Source of the DNA: Ramlibacter albus
Lineage (GTDB): Bacteria > Pseudomonadota > Gammaproteobacteria > Burkholderiales > Burkholderiaceae_C
Reading direction: 5' to 3'
DNA length: 64,000 nucleotides
Assembly (NCBI RefSeq): GCF_014297445.1
Contig: NZ_JACORU010000010.1
Coordinates: 1-64,000 of the forward strand
This document shows, piece after piece, positions 42,190 to 50,918 of this stretch. Within the stretch, counting starts at the first letter, position 1, and every line of letters starts with the position of its first letter. Below the pieces are notes generated by a model that was not told the origin of the DNA, searched no databases, and saw nothing but the letters and a program-made list of their open reading frames with translations. The position numbers were made by a program, and so were the translations under genes.

Positions 42190-43494
42190 ATGGGACAGTA
42201 CGCGATCAAGATGCCCGACATCGGCGAAGGCATCGCCGAGGTGGAACTCGTCGAGTGGCGGGTGAAGGAAGGCGACACGGTCAAGGAAGACCAGGTGCTC
42301 GCCGACGTGATGACGGACAAGGCGACGGTGGAGATCCCCTCGCCGGTGGCCGGCAAGGTCATGTCGCTGGGCGCGCAGCCGGGGACCATGATGGCCGTGG
42401 GCGCCGAGCTGATCCGGCTCGAAGTCGAAGGCGCGGGCAATGTGAAGGGCGATGCGCCCGCAGCGAAGAAGCAAGCCGCGGCCGTGCCACCGGACATGAA
42501 GGACAACGTGACGCACGAGAACACGTCCGTGCCGGCGCGCGACACGTCGCCGCCGCCGAAGATGCAGCCGCCGCGCGCGACACCGGCGCCGATGCGCGCA
42601 CCGGGCGAGAAGCCCATCGCTTCGCCCGCGGTGCGCAACCGCGCATGGGAGCTCGGCATCGAACTGCAGTTCGTGCACGGCAGCGGCCCCGCCGGCCGCA
42701 TCACGCACGAAGACCTCGACGTCTACCTCGCCTCGCGCGGCCAGCCGGGCGCGGTGGGTGCGTCGACGATGCTGCGCGAGCGGCACGGCGAAGAAGCGAT
42801 CCCGGTCATCGGCCTGCGCCGCAAGATCGCGCAGAAGATGCAGGACGCCAAGCGCCGCATCCCGCACTTCTCGTACGTGGAGGAGATCGACGTCACCGAG
42901 CTCGAAGCCCTGCGCGCCAAATTGAACGAGAAGCACGGGGCGAAGCGCGGCAAGCTCACGCTGCTGCCCTTCATCGCGCGTGCGGTGGTTCTGGCCGTCG
43001 AGGAATTCCCGCAGATGAACGCCCGCTTCGACGACGATGCGGGTGTGGTCACGCGGCACCATGCCGTGCACCTGGGCATCGCGACGCAGACCGACAACGG
43101 CCTGATCGTGCCCGTGCTGCGGCATGCGGAGGCGCAGGACGTGTGGGCCTGCGCACGCGAGATCTCGCGCCTGGCCGAAGCGGCGCGCAGCGGCAAGGCG
43201 GCGCGCGAGGAGCTCTCGGGTTCCACGATCACCATCACCAGCCTCGGCGCCCTCGGCGGCATCGTCACCACGCCCGTCATCAACCACCCCGAGGTGGCGA
43301 TCATCGGCGTCAACCGCATCGTGGAGCGGCCCGTGTTCGATGCGCACCGCAACGTGGTCGCGCGGCAGTTGATGAACCTGTCGTCGTCCTTCGACCACCG
43401 CGTGGTGGACGGCATGGATGCAGCCCGCTTCGTGCAGGCGATCCGCGGCTATCTCGAAGCGCCCGCGCTGCTGTTCGTGGAGGGCGGTTCATGA
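42190..43494 (+). CDS. bkdB: Branched-chain 2-oxoacid dehydrogenase E2 (lipoamide acyltransferase)
   Basis: A 434-residue E2: a single N-terminal lipoyl domain with lipoyl-Lys44 in TDKATVEIPSP, a Pro/Ala-rich linker (about 95-140), and a peripheral subunit-binding domain (ASPAVRNRAWELGI...GPAGRITHEDL, about 144-180). The C-terminal catalytic domain has SSSFDHRVVDGMDAARF supplying the His and Asp pair (about 400-410). It transfers the acyl group to CoA and forms the core of the complex. Confidence 0.95.
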   Translation: MGQYAIKMPDIGEGIAEVELVEWRVKEGDTVKEDQVLADVMTDKATVEIPSPVAGKVMSLGAQPGTMMAVGAELIRLEVEGAGNVKGDAPAAKKQAAAVPPDMKDNVTHENTSVPARDTSPPPKMQPPRATPAPMRAPGEKPIASPAVRNRAWELGIELQFVHGSGPAGRITHEDLDVYLASRGQPGAVGASTMLRERHGEEAIPVIGLRRKIAQKMQDAKRRIPHFSYVEEIDVTELEALRAKLNEKHGAKRGKLTLLPFIARAVVLAVEEFPQMNARFDDDAGVVTRHHAVHLGIATQTDNGLIVPVLRHAEAQDVWACAREISRLAEAARSGKAAREELSGSTITITSLGALGGIVTTPVINHPEVAIIGVNRIVERPVFDAHRNVVARQLMNLSSSFDHRVVDGMDAARFVQAIRGYLEAPALLFVEGGS

Positions 43495-44891
43495 AGCAGA
43501 AGGACACGACACTCCTCGTCATCGGCGGCGGACCGGGCGGCTATGTGGCGGCGATCCGGGCGGGGCAGCTCGGCATACCGACCGTGCTTGTCGAAGGCGA
43601 CAAACTCGGAGGCACCTGCCTGAACATCGGCTGCATCCCGTCGAAAGCGCTGATCCACCTCGCCGACGAATACGACAAGGCCTGCCACTTCGCGGCCGGC
43701 AAATCCCCCTTGGGAATCAAGGTGGACTCGCCGAAACTGGACCTCGAACAGGCGATGCGCTGGAAGGACGGCGTGGTCACCAAGCTCACCGGCGGCGTCG
43801 GCACGCTGCTGCGCAAGGCCGGCGTGCAGGTGGTCAAGGGCTGGGCCTCCATCGTCGACGGCAAGACGGTCGATGTCGCGACCACCGAAGGCGAGCCGGT
43901 GCGCATCAAGTGCGAGCACCTCGTGCTGGCCACCGGCTCCGAAGCCGTCGCCCTGCCCGACCTGCCCTTCGGCGGCAACGTGATCTCCTCGACCGAAGCG
44001 CTCGCTTTCCAGGAGAAGCCGAAGCACCTGGTGGTGGTCGGCGCGGGCTACATCGGCCTGGAACTCGGCATCGCGTGGCGCAAGATGGGCGTGGACGTCG
44101 CGGTGGTGGAGTTCACCGGCCGCGTGCTGCCCGCGTACGACGAGGACCTGACGCGCCCGGTGATGGCGCACCTGCAGAAGCTGGGCATCGTGCTGCACTT
44201 GGGCTGCAAGGCCGAGGGGCTGACCGAGTCCGGCAACGGCCTGCGCGTGCGCAGCGACCAGGCCGACGAGTTCGTGCTGCCCGCCGACTACGTGCTCGTC
44301 GCCGCCGGCCGCAAGCCGCGCACCGAAGGCTTCAACCTGGAAGCGCTATCGCTGGACATGAACGGTCGCGCGATCCGCATCGACGAGCAGTGCCGCACCA
44401 GCATGCGCAATGTGTGGGCCATCGGCGACGTGGCCGGCGAGCCGATGCTCGCGCACCGCGCGATGGCGCAGGGCGAGATGGTCGCGGAGATCATCTCCGG
44501 CAAGCGGCGACGCTTCTCGCCGATGGCCATCCCCGCCGTGTGCTTCACGGACCCCGAACTCGTGGTCGCCGGCATGACGCCCGGTGAAGCCAAGGCGCAG
44601 GGCCTGGACCTCATCACCGCGCAGTTCCCCTTCGCCGCGAACGGCCGCGCGCTGTCGATGGAGTCCGGCGACGGTTTCGTGCGCGTGCTCGCGCGCAAGG
44701 ACACGCACCAGGTACTCGGTTGGCAGGCGGTTGGCAAGAACGTGTCGGAGCTGTCCGCGGCGTTCTGCTACGCCATCGAGATGGGCGCGCGGCTGGAGGA
44801 TGTCGCGGGCATCATCCACGCGCACCCGACGCTGGGCGAGGCGGTGCAGGAGAGCGCGCTCAAGGCGCTGGGCCACGCGCTGCACATCTAG
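43491..44891 (+). CDS. lpd: Dihydrolipoyl dehydrogenase (E3)
   Basis: A 466-residue FAD disulfide reductase: FAD motif LLVIGGGPGGYVAAI, the redox pair Cys43/Cys48 in GGTCLNIGCIPSKALI, the NAD-binding VVVGAGYIGLELGIAW, AIGDVAGEPMLAHRA and the active-site HAHPTLGEAV (His-Glu). It reoxidises the lipoyl arm and makes NADH. The ATG overlaps the E2 stop (ATGA), so this is the dedicated E3 of the branched-chain complex. An 8-nt-loop hairpin at 44899-44920 follows the gene. Confidence 0.95.
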   Translation: MKQKDTTLLVIGGGPGGYVAAIRAGQLGIPTVLVEGDKLGGTCLNIGCIPSKALIHLADEYDKACHFAAGKSPLGIKVDSPKLDLEQAMRWKDGVVTKLTGGVGTLLRKAGVQVVKGWASIVDGKTVDVATTEGEPVRIKCEHLVLATGSEAVALPDLPFGGNVISSTEALAFQEKPKHLVVVGAGYIGLELGIAWRKMGVDVAVVEFTGRVLPAYDEDLTRPVMAHLQKLGIVLHLGCKAEGLTESGNGLRVRSDQADEFVLPADYVLVAAGRKPRTEGFNLEALSLDMNGRAIRIDEQCRTSMRNVWAIGDVAGEPMLAHRAMAQGEMVAEIISGKRRRFSPMAIPAVCFTDPELVVAGMTPGEAKAQGLDLITAQFPFAANGRALSMESGDGFVRVLARKDTHQVLGWQAVGKNVSELSAAFCYAIEMGARLEDVAGIIHAHPTLGEAVQESALKALGHALHI

Positions 44892-44898
44892 CACCGCG

Positions 44899-44920
44899 GC
44901 CCCGTTCGGCGCGACGGGGC
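44899..44920 (+). terminator. Possible terminator hairpin after the bkd operon
   Basis: GCCCCGT (44899-44905) pairs with ACGGGGC (44914-44920) around an 8-nt loop, a few bases after the lpd stop. There is no T-tract downstream, so it may be a weak or Rho-assisted terminator or an mRNA 3' stabiliser. Confidence 0.4.
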
Positions 44921-44979
44921 GCCGTCCTACTTCCCCGGCAAGCCGCTGCTGCAGAAAATGGCGCGGGGGGTGTAAGAAC

Positions 44980-46077
44980 ATGGTCCCTGCTGTGAGCCAC
45001 CAGCGGCAGATGCAGATCGTCGCGCGGCTTTGCGCCGTGGGCGCCTGGACACTGCATCTCGGCCCCTTGCGTTTCGAGCCGTCCGACGAGTGGCTGGCGC
45101 TGCATGGCTGCAAGCCGGGCGCGCGGCCGTCGACGCACGCCGTCATGCGGCTCATGGACCCGCCGGACCGCAGCGAACTCGCCGCGCGCCTGCGCCGATG
45201 CGCCCGGGAAGGCGTCGCTTTCGAGATGGTGGTCGGCACGCGCACGTTCGACGGGCGCCATGCGTTCATGCGGCTGATCGCCGAGCCCTGCGAGGAGCAG
45301 GCCGGCCGCGTCACCTGCCTGCAGGGCGCCTGCCAGGACGTCACCGCCCTGATGGAACGCGAGCGCGAACTCGACGTGCATCGCCTGAGGCTGGAGGATC
45401 TCGTGGAGCAGCGCACGCGCGACCTGCGCGCGTTCTCGTACGCACTGGCGCATGACTTGCGCGCGCCCATCAACGCCATGGCGAGCTTCTCGCAGGTGCT
45501 GGCCGAGCGGCTGCCCGCCGATGCCCCGGCGCGCATGCAGCACTACGCGCAGCGCATCGTCGCCAATGGCCAGCGCGCTGAAGCGCTCATCGCGGGCATC
45601 CTGGAGCTCATCGGCACCGCCCAGGTCCCCATCGACAAGCAGCCGGTGGACCTGACCGCGGTGGCGTGGCAGTCCATCTACCACCTGCGTGCACGCGAGC
45701 CGGACCGCGACGTGGACGTCGACGTGCAGCCCGGATTGCATGCGCGCGCGGACGCGAGGCTGGTGGTCTCGGTGATGGAGAACCTGCTGCGCAACGCGTG
45801 GAAGTTCAGCGTGCGCAGCCGGCCGGCGCGCATCCGCGTGGGCCGCGATGCCGACGGCGCGTTCTTCGTGAGCGACAACGGGATCGGCTTCGACGCCGCG
45901 CACGCGCAGCGCCTCTTCGAGCCGCTGCAGCGCCTGCCCGGGTCGGAGGAGTTTGCCGGCACGGGCGTGGGCCTCGCCGCCGCGAGCAGCATCGTGCGCC
46001 GCCACGGCGGCCGCATGTGGGCCGAGGCGGAACCGGGCGTCGGGGCCACGTTCCGGTTCACGCTGCCGGACGACTGA
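44980..46077 (+). CDS. Soluble sensor histidine kinase (PAS-like input)
   Basis: A 365-residue kinase without membrane segments. An N-terminal PAS-like domain (about residues 14-125) is followed by a coiled linker, HisKA with ALAHDLRAPINAMASF (phospho-acceptor His158), and HATPase with ENLLRNAWKFS, VSDNGIGFD and GTGVGLAAASSIVRRHGG. The DLRAPIN form is typical of bacteriophytochrome-like kinases. There is no adjacent response-regulator gene, so the partner is unknown. The ATG at 44980 is 88 bp after the bkd operon. The bkd operon is not an obvious target. Confidence 0.88.
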   Translation: MVPAVSHQRQMQIVARLCAVGAWTLHLGPLRFEPSDEWLALHGCKPGARPSTHAVMRLMDPPDRSELAARLRRCAREGVAFEMVVGTRTFDGRHAFMRLIAEPCEEQAGRVTCLQGACQDVTALMERERELDVHRLRLEDLVEQRTRDLRAFSYALAHDLRAPINAMASFSQVLAERLPADAPARMQHYAQRIVANGQRAEALIAGILELIGTAQVPIDKQPVDLTAVAWQSIYHLRAREPDRDVDVDVQPGLHARADARLVVSVMENLLRNAWKFSVRSRPARIRVGRDADGAFFVSDNGIGFDAAHAQRLFEPLQRLPGSEEFAGTGVGLAAASSIVRRHGGRMWAEAEPGVGATFRFTLPDD

Positions 46078-46160
46078 CGCACCGCCGCGTAGGACCGCGC
46101 CGACGAACGCCACCCGGCCCTTCCGATGGCTCGGCGGCGCGGCATGGCCATGCTGGAGGC

Positions 46161-46571
46161 ATGGAAGACGCAACGAAGACCCTGCAGGAGCTGGAGCGCA
46201 AGTTCTGGCAGTCCATGGTGGACGAGCAGACCGACACCGCGCTCGGCCTGCTCGACGAGCCCGCGCTCATGGTCAGCGCGCACGGCTCCATGAAATTCGG
46301 CCACGACGAGTACCGCAAGATGGCCGAGCACGGACAGCTCGTGCTCAAGCGCTACGAGCTGGGCGACATCGAGGCCGTGTTCCCGACCGAGGACACCGCG
46401 ATCCTGATGTACAGCGTGACGCAGACGACCGCGCCGCGCGAATCGTCGAAGGGCGGCGAGAAGACCGAGGAGATGGTGGACACGTCCACCTGGGTGCGCA
46501 AGGGCGGCACGTGGAAGTGCGTCATGCACACCGAGACGCCGGCCGCGAAGGGCGCGCACGCGCGCGGCTGA
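46161..46571 (+). CDS. SnoaL/NTF2-like (DUF4440-type) protein
   Basis: A 136-residue protein with the cone-shaped NTF2-like fold pattern: an N-terminal helix (TLQELERKFWQSMVDEQTDTAL), LLDEPALMVSAHG, a DEYRKMAEHG helix and alternating strands ending TSTWVRKGGTWKCVMHTETP. Members bind small ligands or act as ketosteroid-isomerase-like enzymes; many are stress-related and uncharacterised. A GGAGG lies only one base from ATG 46161, which is tight. Its last 50 bp overlap the convergent membrane-protein gene. Confidence 0.75.
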   Translation: MEDATKTLQELERKFWQSMVDEQTDTALGLLDEPALMVSAHGSMKFGHDEYRKMAEHGQLVLKRYELGDIEAVFPTEDTAILMYSVTQTTAPRESSKGGEKTEEMVDTSTWVRKGGTWKCVMHTETPAAKGAHARG

Positions 46572-47577
46572 CCGAGACGGCCATCACGCCCGCAAACACC
46601 GCCAGCGCGGCCGCGTTGGCGAGCGCGCCTTCGCGCTGCGACACGAGGCGCAGCGCCAGCGACGCGTGCAGCAGCGCGAGCGGCACATAGAACGCAGCGC
46701 CATACCGCACCTTCAGGCCCGTCACGGCCGGCAGGATCACCGGCGCGTGCGCCAGCATCATGCTGAAGACGAAGCCCAGGCCCAGCGTGTGCAGCGCGAG
46801 GTCGCGCACCGGCGCACCCAGCGTGGCGGCGCTCCACGCCAGCCCGGCGAGCGCAAGCCAGCCGTAGCCGCCCAGCAGGCAGACGGCCATGTAGCGGCTG
46901 AGCCCCTCGGCCTTCACCGTGCGACGGGCGATGTCGAACTGCAGGAACCACGCCGCCAGCCCCGCGAGCGCGACGCCGAAGAGGACGCCGCTTGCGGCGG
47001 CACCTGCGATGAGCAGCGCGAGCAGCCCCATCAAGGCTGCGAAGGCGCCGCGGCGCCGCGGCATCAACCGCGTCATTTCCAGCCGCTCGGCGGCGATCGT
47101 GATCACGAGGAACGCGAACCAGGACTGTACTACCGCCGGCTGCGTGCCGGTGATGGCGAACCCCACATTGCCGGCGAGCCAGCACAGCGCGCCTAGGAGC
47201 AGCAGCGAGGTGTGGCGCGCAGGCTGGCGCATGACGACGAGAACACTCGCGGCGCAGAACACCGCGCCCGCAAGAACGAACAGCGCGCAAGCAAGCTCGC
47301 GCGTTGCGGCCAGAAGCGCGATGCCGGCCGCAGCGGACGCAACGGGCGCGATCCACGCCGGCCGCCACTTCAGCGCCACCGCGCGCTCGACGCCGATCAC
47401 CGTCCCCATGAAGGCGCCGATCATCAGCGCTGCATGGTCGACCACGGCTTGCCCCAGCCATTGCGGCATCGCCGGCAACGCGACGCCCGCACGCACCAAC
47501 CCGCCGGACACCGCCGACAGCAGCGCCGCGGCGATGCACGCCACGAGCAGCGACGCGGCGGCACGCGCCTTCACCAT
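46522..47577 (-). CDS. Multi-pass membrane protein, NnrS-like, of the NO-response locus
   Basis: A 351-residue protein with about ten to twelve hydrophobic segments and very short loops. Segments contain conserved-looking histidines (VVDHAALMIGAFMGT, LHTLGLGFVFSMMLAHAPVILPAV). The size and pattern recall NnrS-type haem/copper membrane proteins of denitrifiers, but the similarity is not strong enough for a firm name. It overlaps the DUF59-type gene by 7 bp on the minus strand, and both lie behind the FNR-type box shared with norB. A role in response to low oxygen or NO is therefore likely. Confidence 0.6.
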   Translation of the reverse strand: MVKARAAASLLVACIAAALLSAVSGGLVRAGVALPAMPQWLGQAVVDHAALMIGAFMGTVIGVERAVALKWRPAWIAPVASAAAGIALLAATRELACALFVLAGAVFCAASVLVVMRQPARHTSLLLLGALCWLAGNVGFAITGTQPAVVQSWFAFLVITIAAERLEMTRLMPRRRGAFAALMGLLALLIAGAAASGVLFGVALAGLAAWFLQFDIARRTVKAEGLSRYMAVCLLGGYGWLALAGLAWSAATLGAPVRDLALHTLGLGFVFSMMLAHAPVILPAVTGLKVRYGAAFYVPLALLHASLALRLVSQREGALANAAALAVFAGVMAVSVSRARARPSRPASRCA

Positions 47578-47897
47578 CCCATGAACTTCCGCGCCGGCTC
47601 GCTCATGCGCGCGGGCGTCCACTCGGGCTCCCATTGCAGCTCCACGCGGATGCGCCAGCTCGCAGGCAGGCATTCGTCGAGGCGGTCCTCGATGTCGGCG
47701 AGGATGGTGTCGGTGACGGGGCACGCGGCGGATGTCATCGTCACCTTCACGTCGACGACGTCTTCTTCGACCGTCACGGACTGCACGAGCCCGACGTCCA
47801 CGATGTTCATCGCGACTTCGGGGTCGACCACCTGGCACAGCGCGTAGTCGATCACGTCGGCAAGCTCATCCGGGCCCTGGTAGGGATAAACATTCAT
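47571..47897 (-). CDS. DUF59/MIP18-family Fe-S cluster assembly-type protein
   Basis: A 108-residue protein of the DUF59 family: VIDYALCQVVDPEVAMNIVDVGLVQSV (the VxDPE motif), then VKVTMTSAACPVTDTILADIE with the conserved Cys, and a C-terminal Trp-rich tail (WEPEWTPARMSEPARKFMGW). Relatives (SufT, PaaD) help assemble iron-sulfur or other metal centres. ATG 47897 gives the family-typical N-terminus. It is divergent from norB with the FNR-type box 35 bp upstream, so it may help mature metal sites of the NO-detoxification machinery. Confidence 0.85.
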   Translation of the reverse strand: MNVYPYQGPDELADVIDYALCQVVDPEVAMNIVDVGLVQSVTVEEDVVDVKVTMTSAACPVTDTILADIEDRLDECLPASWRIRVELQWEPEWTPARMSEPARKFMGW

Positions 47898-47931
47898 AGG
47901 TGCATTGGACAGGCAGCTTTGCCGGGGAAAG

Positions 47932-47973
47932 TTGATGCGCATCAACACCCCGCCACGCCGCCCTTCCTACGAT
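47932..47973. promoter_or_regulatory. FNR/Dnr-type box with norB promoter
   Basis: TTGATGCGCATCAA (47932-47945) is a perfect TTGAT-N4-ATCAA site. TACGAT at 47968-47973 is a -10 box 29.5 bp from its centre, the class II spacing, giving a norB transcript start near 47980. On the other strand a weaker TCCAAT at 47909-47904 is placed symmetrically, so one site may serve both norB and the DUF59 gene. Confidence 0.8.
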
Positions 47974-48017
47974 CACATGCATTGCAAATACACCTTAAGA
48001 CAAGGAAGGAGCGCATC

Positions 48018-50228
48018 GTGAAGAACACCGGAAGGCTCTGGCGCTGGCTGGCGCTGGTCTTCGTGCTGTCGTTCGGGGCCCTCGGGTACCTGGGCTGGCA
48101 GATCCACCTGGAGGCACCGCCGATCCCCAAATCGGTGGCCACCGCCGACGGGGACGTGCTGTTCACCGGCGAGCAGGTGCAGCGCGGCCAGCAGGTCTGG
48201 CTCGCGGCCGGCGGCCAGCAGCTGGGCAGCGTGTGGGGCCACGGCAGCTACGTCGCGCCGGACTGGTCCGCCGACTGGCTGCACCGCGAAGCCGTCGCGT
48301 TGGGCGACCGCGCGCGGAAGGAAATGCGCACGAATACCTACGACGCGCAATCCGGCCGGATCACCGTGTCGGCCGCGCGCGCCGAGGCGATTCGCGGCGT
48401 CGCGAAGCACTACGCCGACCTCTTCGGTGATGCCGCCTCGCTCGACAAGCTGCGCGACCAGTACGCCATGACTTCGATGACGGTGCCGGATGCGAAGGAC
48501 CGCGAAGCGCTCAGCGCCTTCTTCTTCTGGAGCTCGTGGGCCGCGGCGACCGACCGCCCCGGTGAAACCAACCTCTCGTACACGAGCAACTGGCCGCACG
48601 AGCCGCTGGTGGGCAACACCCTCACCGGCACGGCCGCGATGTGGACCATGGTGTCCATCATCCTGCTGCTTGCCGGCATTGCCGCGATGTTGTGGCTGCA
48701 GGGCGCGAAGGGCCACGACGAAGAGCAGGCCGAGCCGCCGAAGGCCGACCCGCTGTTCGGCGCGACGGTCACCGCGTCGATGAAAGCCACTCGCAAGTAC
48801 TTCTTCGCGGTGGCCGGCCTCATCCTGCTGCAGATCGGCATGGGCGCCATCACCGCGCACTACGCGGTCGAGGGGCAGGCCTTCTTCGGCATCCCGCTCG
48901 CGGACATCCTGCCCTACGTGGTGAGCCGCACCGTGCACACGCAAGTGGGCATCTTCTGGATCGCCACCGCGTGGCTCGCCACCGGCCTGTACATCGCGCC
49001 GCTGCTTTCGGGCCATGAGCCGAAGTACCAGAAGTTCGGCGTGAACTTCCTGTTCTGGGCGCTGATCTTCCTGGTGGTGGGCTCCACCGCCACCGGCTGG
49101 CTCGGCACGCTGCAGCGCCGCGGCGTGGACTTCTCCTTCTGGTTCGGCAACCAGGGCCTGGAGTTCACGAGCATGGGCCGTGCGTGGCAGTACCTGCTGT
49201 TCGTCGGCCTCATCCTCTGGGTGGTGCTGCTCGGCCGCGCCCTCTGGCCCGCGCTGAAGAAGCCTTCCGAGTCCCGCGGCCTGATCGCGATGGTGTTCCT
49301 GTCGGCCACCTGCATCGGCGGCTTCTACGCGAGCTCGCTCACCTGGGGCCAGCACACGCACTATTCGATGGTGGAGTACTGGAGGTGGTGGCTGGTGCAC
49401 CTTTGGGTGGAGGGCTTCTTCGAAGTGTTCGCCACCGCGGTCATCGCGCTGATCTTCACGCGGCTGGGCCTGATCCACACGGCCAGCGCCAACCGCGCCA
49501 TCGTCGCGGAAACCATCGTCTTCCTGTTCGGCGGCATCCTGGGCACGCTGCACCACCTGTACTGGACCGGCACGCCCACGAGCGTGATCGCCGTCGGCGC
49601 GGTGTTCAGCGCGCTCGAAGTCGTCCCGCTCACGCTGATCGGCCTGGAAGCGCTGCAGACGTGGCGCCGCAGCCGCAGCCGCGAGTGGCTGGGCGCGTAC
49701 AAGTGGCCCGTGCTGTGCTTCGTGGCCGTGGGCTTCTGGAACACCGTCGGTGCGGGCCTGCTCGGCTTCGCGATCAACCCGCCCGCGTCGCTGTACTACG
49801 TGCAGGGCCTGAACATGACGCCGGCGCACGGCCATGCCGCCCTCTTCGGCGTGTACGGCATGCTGGGCATCGGCCTGATGCTGTTCTGCCTGCGCGGCCT
49901 GTATGCGCGCCACCTGCATGCCGACGGCCTGCTCAAGCCCGCCTTCTGGGGCCTGAACATCGGCCTGGCGATGATGGTGTTCCTGTCGCTGCTGCCCGCG
50001 GGCATCTACCAGGCTTCGCAGGCGATCAGCAAGGGCCTGTGGTTCGCCCGCTCGCCGGAGGTCGTGCACGGCAAGTTCATGGAAGCCATGGTGTGGCTGC
50101 GCGTGCCCGGTGACGTCGTGTTCGCGGTGGGTGGCGTGCTGCTCGCTGTGTACGTGCTCAAGCTGCTGCGCCGGCCCGCGAAGGCGGTCGCCGCGCAGGT
50201 CCGAAGGCCCGCGGCCGCCCGAGCCTGA
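48018..50228 (+). CDS. norB: Quinol-dependent nitric oxide reductase (qNor)
   Basis: A 736-residue single-subunit NO reductase. The N-terminal membrane anchor and periplasmic extension (about residues 1-215) resemble a cytochrome c domain without a haem motif, as in quinol-type NorB. The fourteen-helix catalytic core has HTQVGIFW, the glutamate-bearing WVEGFFEVFATA (about 462-473), the paired GTLHHLYWTG (about His511/512) and PAHGHAALFGVYG (about 602-614), supplying haem and FeB ligands. It reduces 2 NO to N2O with quinol electrons. GTG 48018 follows an AAGGAAGGAG ribosome site. With no other denitrification genes here, detoxification is the likelier role. Confidence 0.95.
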   Translation: MKNTGRLWRWLALVFVLSFGALGYLGWQIHLEAPPIPKSVATADGDVLFTGEQVQRGQQVWLAAGGQQLGSVWGHGSYVAPDWSADWLHREAVALGDRARKEMRTNTYDAQSGRITVSAARAEAIRGVAKHYADLFGDAASLDKLRDQYAMTSMTVPDAKDREALSAFFFWSSWAAATDRPGETNLSYTSNWPHEPLVGNTLTGTAAMWTMVSIILLLAGIAAMLWLQGAKGHDEEQAEPPKADPLFGATVTASMKATRKYFFAVAGLILLQIGMGAITAHYAVEGQAFFGIPLADILPYVVSRTVHTQVGIFWIATAWLATGLYIAPLLSGHEPKYQKFGVNFLFWALIFLVVGSTATGWLGTLQRRGVDFSFWFGNQGLEFTSMGRAWQYLLFVGLILWVVLLGRALWPALKKPSESRGLIAMVFLSATCIGGFYASSLTWGQHTHYSMVEYWRWWLVHLWVEGFFEVFATAVIALIFTRLGLIHTASANRAIVAETIVFLFGGILGTLHHLYWTGTPTSVIAVGAVFSALEVVPLTLIGLEALQTWRRSRSREWLGAYKWPVLCFVAVGFWNTVGAGLLGFAINPPASLYYVQGLNMTPAHGHAALFGVYGMLGIGLMLFCLRGLYARHLHADGLLKPAFWGLNIGLAMMVFLSLLPAGIYQASQAISKGLWFARSPEVVHGKFMEAMVWLRVPGDVVFAVGGVLLAVYVLKLLRRPAKAVAAQVRRPAAARA

Positions 50229-50249
50229 TTCTTCCTCTCTCTCCTCTTC

Positions 50250-50275
50250 AAGCCGGCCGCGTGCCGGCTTTTTTT
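50250..50275 (+). terminator. Rho-independent terminator after norB
   Basis: AAGCCGGC (50250-50257) pairs with GCCGGCTT (50263-50270) around CGCGT, followed by a run of T to 50275. It ends norB transcription. The T-run overlaps the stop codon of the convergent toxin-type gene. Confidence 0.9.
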
Positions 50276-50918
50276 ACGCGAGGATGAGCTCGGCGAGCGC
50301 GACGCATTCCTCGAAGGAGCGGCTGTAGCCGATGCGCTCGATTTTCTGGAACTCCTGTTCCACGTACGCGGAGTTCTTCAGCGAGTGGAGGAAGGCCGCG
50401 CCGTGGCGGGCGAAGAAGGGGCGCGCGTGGTCGATGGCCTGCGGCTCGCCGTCCGCGACCGCGCACAGGTCGAAGAGGTCCCTGCCGCGCGCATGCTGGC
50501 CGCGGTGATACATCTTCTTCGCGATGATCTCGGCGCAGGTTTCCACGGCGATCCTGCGCCCCTCGTACGTGACCCATTCATGCGGCTCGTCCGTCAGCGG
50601 CTCGCCGACCACGACGTCGATTTCCCCGGCGGGCAGCAGCAGCTTGAGGTACTCCGCGGCTTCGACGTAGTCGTGCGTCAGCGCCTCGGCCGTGTCGCAC
50701 AGCCGCGGCGTGAGGTGGCCGAGGTACTGCGGATCCGGCACGAAGAGGTCGATGTCCTTGCTGTGGCGGTGGTCCAGGCGCAGCATGAGCACGGTGCCGC
50801 CGCCGAAAGTCCACCTCGGTTGCTCCAGCACCTTGCCGAGGTGGTCGGTCAGCGTGAGGGCGGCGGCGAACAGTTCGCGCCAGACGCCGGGACGACTCAG
50901 GTCCGCGTGGCGCGCCAT
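50274..50918 (-). CDS. Nucleotidyltransferase toxin, AbiEii/AbiGii-like
   Basis: A 214-residue protein with a DNA-polymerase-beta-type nucleotidyltransferase core: FGGGTVLMLRLDHRHSKDIDLFV (residues 38-60), giving the GG and the paired acidic DxD of the active site, then GEIDVVVGEPLTDE and a helical C-terminal half (AEIIAKKMYHRGQHARGRDLFDL). This matches the AbiEii/AbiGii toxin family of type IV-like toxin-antitoxin and phage-abortive systems. ATG 50918 overlaps the XRE gene by 22 bp, so the pair is translationally coupled with the regulator first. Confidence 0.85.
   Translation of the reverse strand: MARHADLSRPGVWRELFAAALTLTDHLGKVLEQPRWTFGGGTVLMLRLDHRHSKDIDLFVPDPQYLGHLTPRLCDTAEALTHDYVEAAEYLKLLLPAGEIDVVVGEPLTDEPHEWVTYEGRRIAVETCAEIIAKKMYHRGQHARGRDLFDLCAVADGEPQAIDHARPFFARHGAAFLHSLKNSAYVEQEFQKIERIGYSRSFEECVALAELILA

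Noticed and set aside
44899..44920. Certain intrinsic terminator after lpd
   Set aside because: Stem is good but there is no T-tract; kept only as a possible terminator.
47973..50069. 698-codon minus-strand open frame opposite norB
   Set aside because: norB is unmistakable and the opposite translation is low-complexity.
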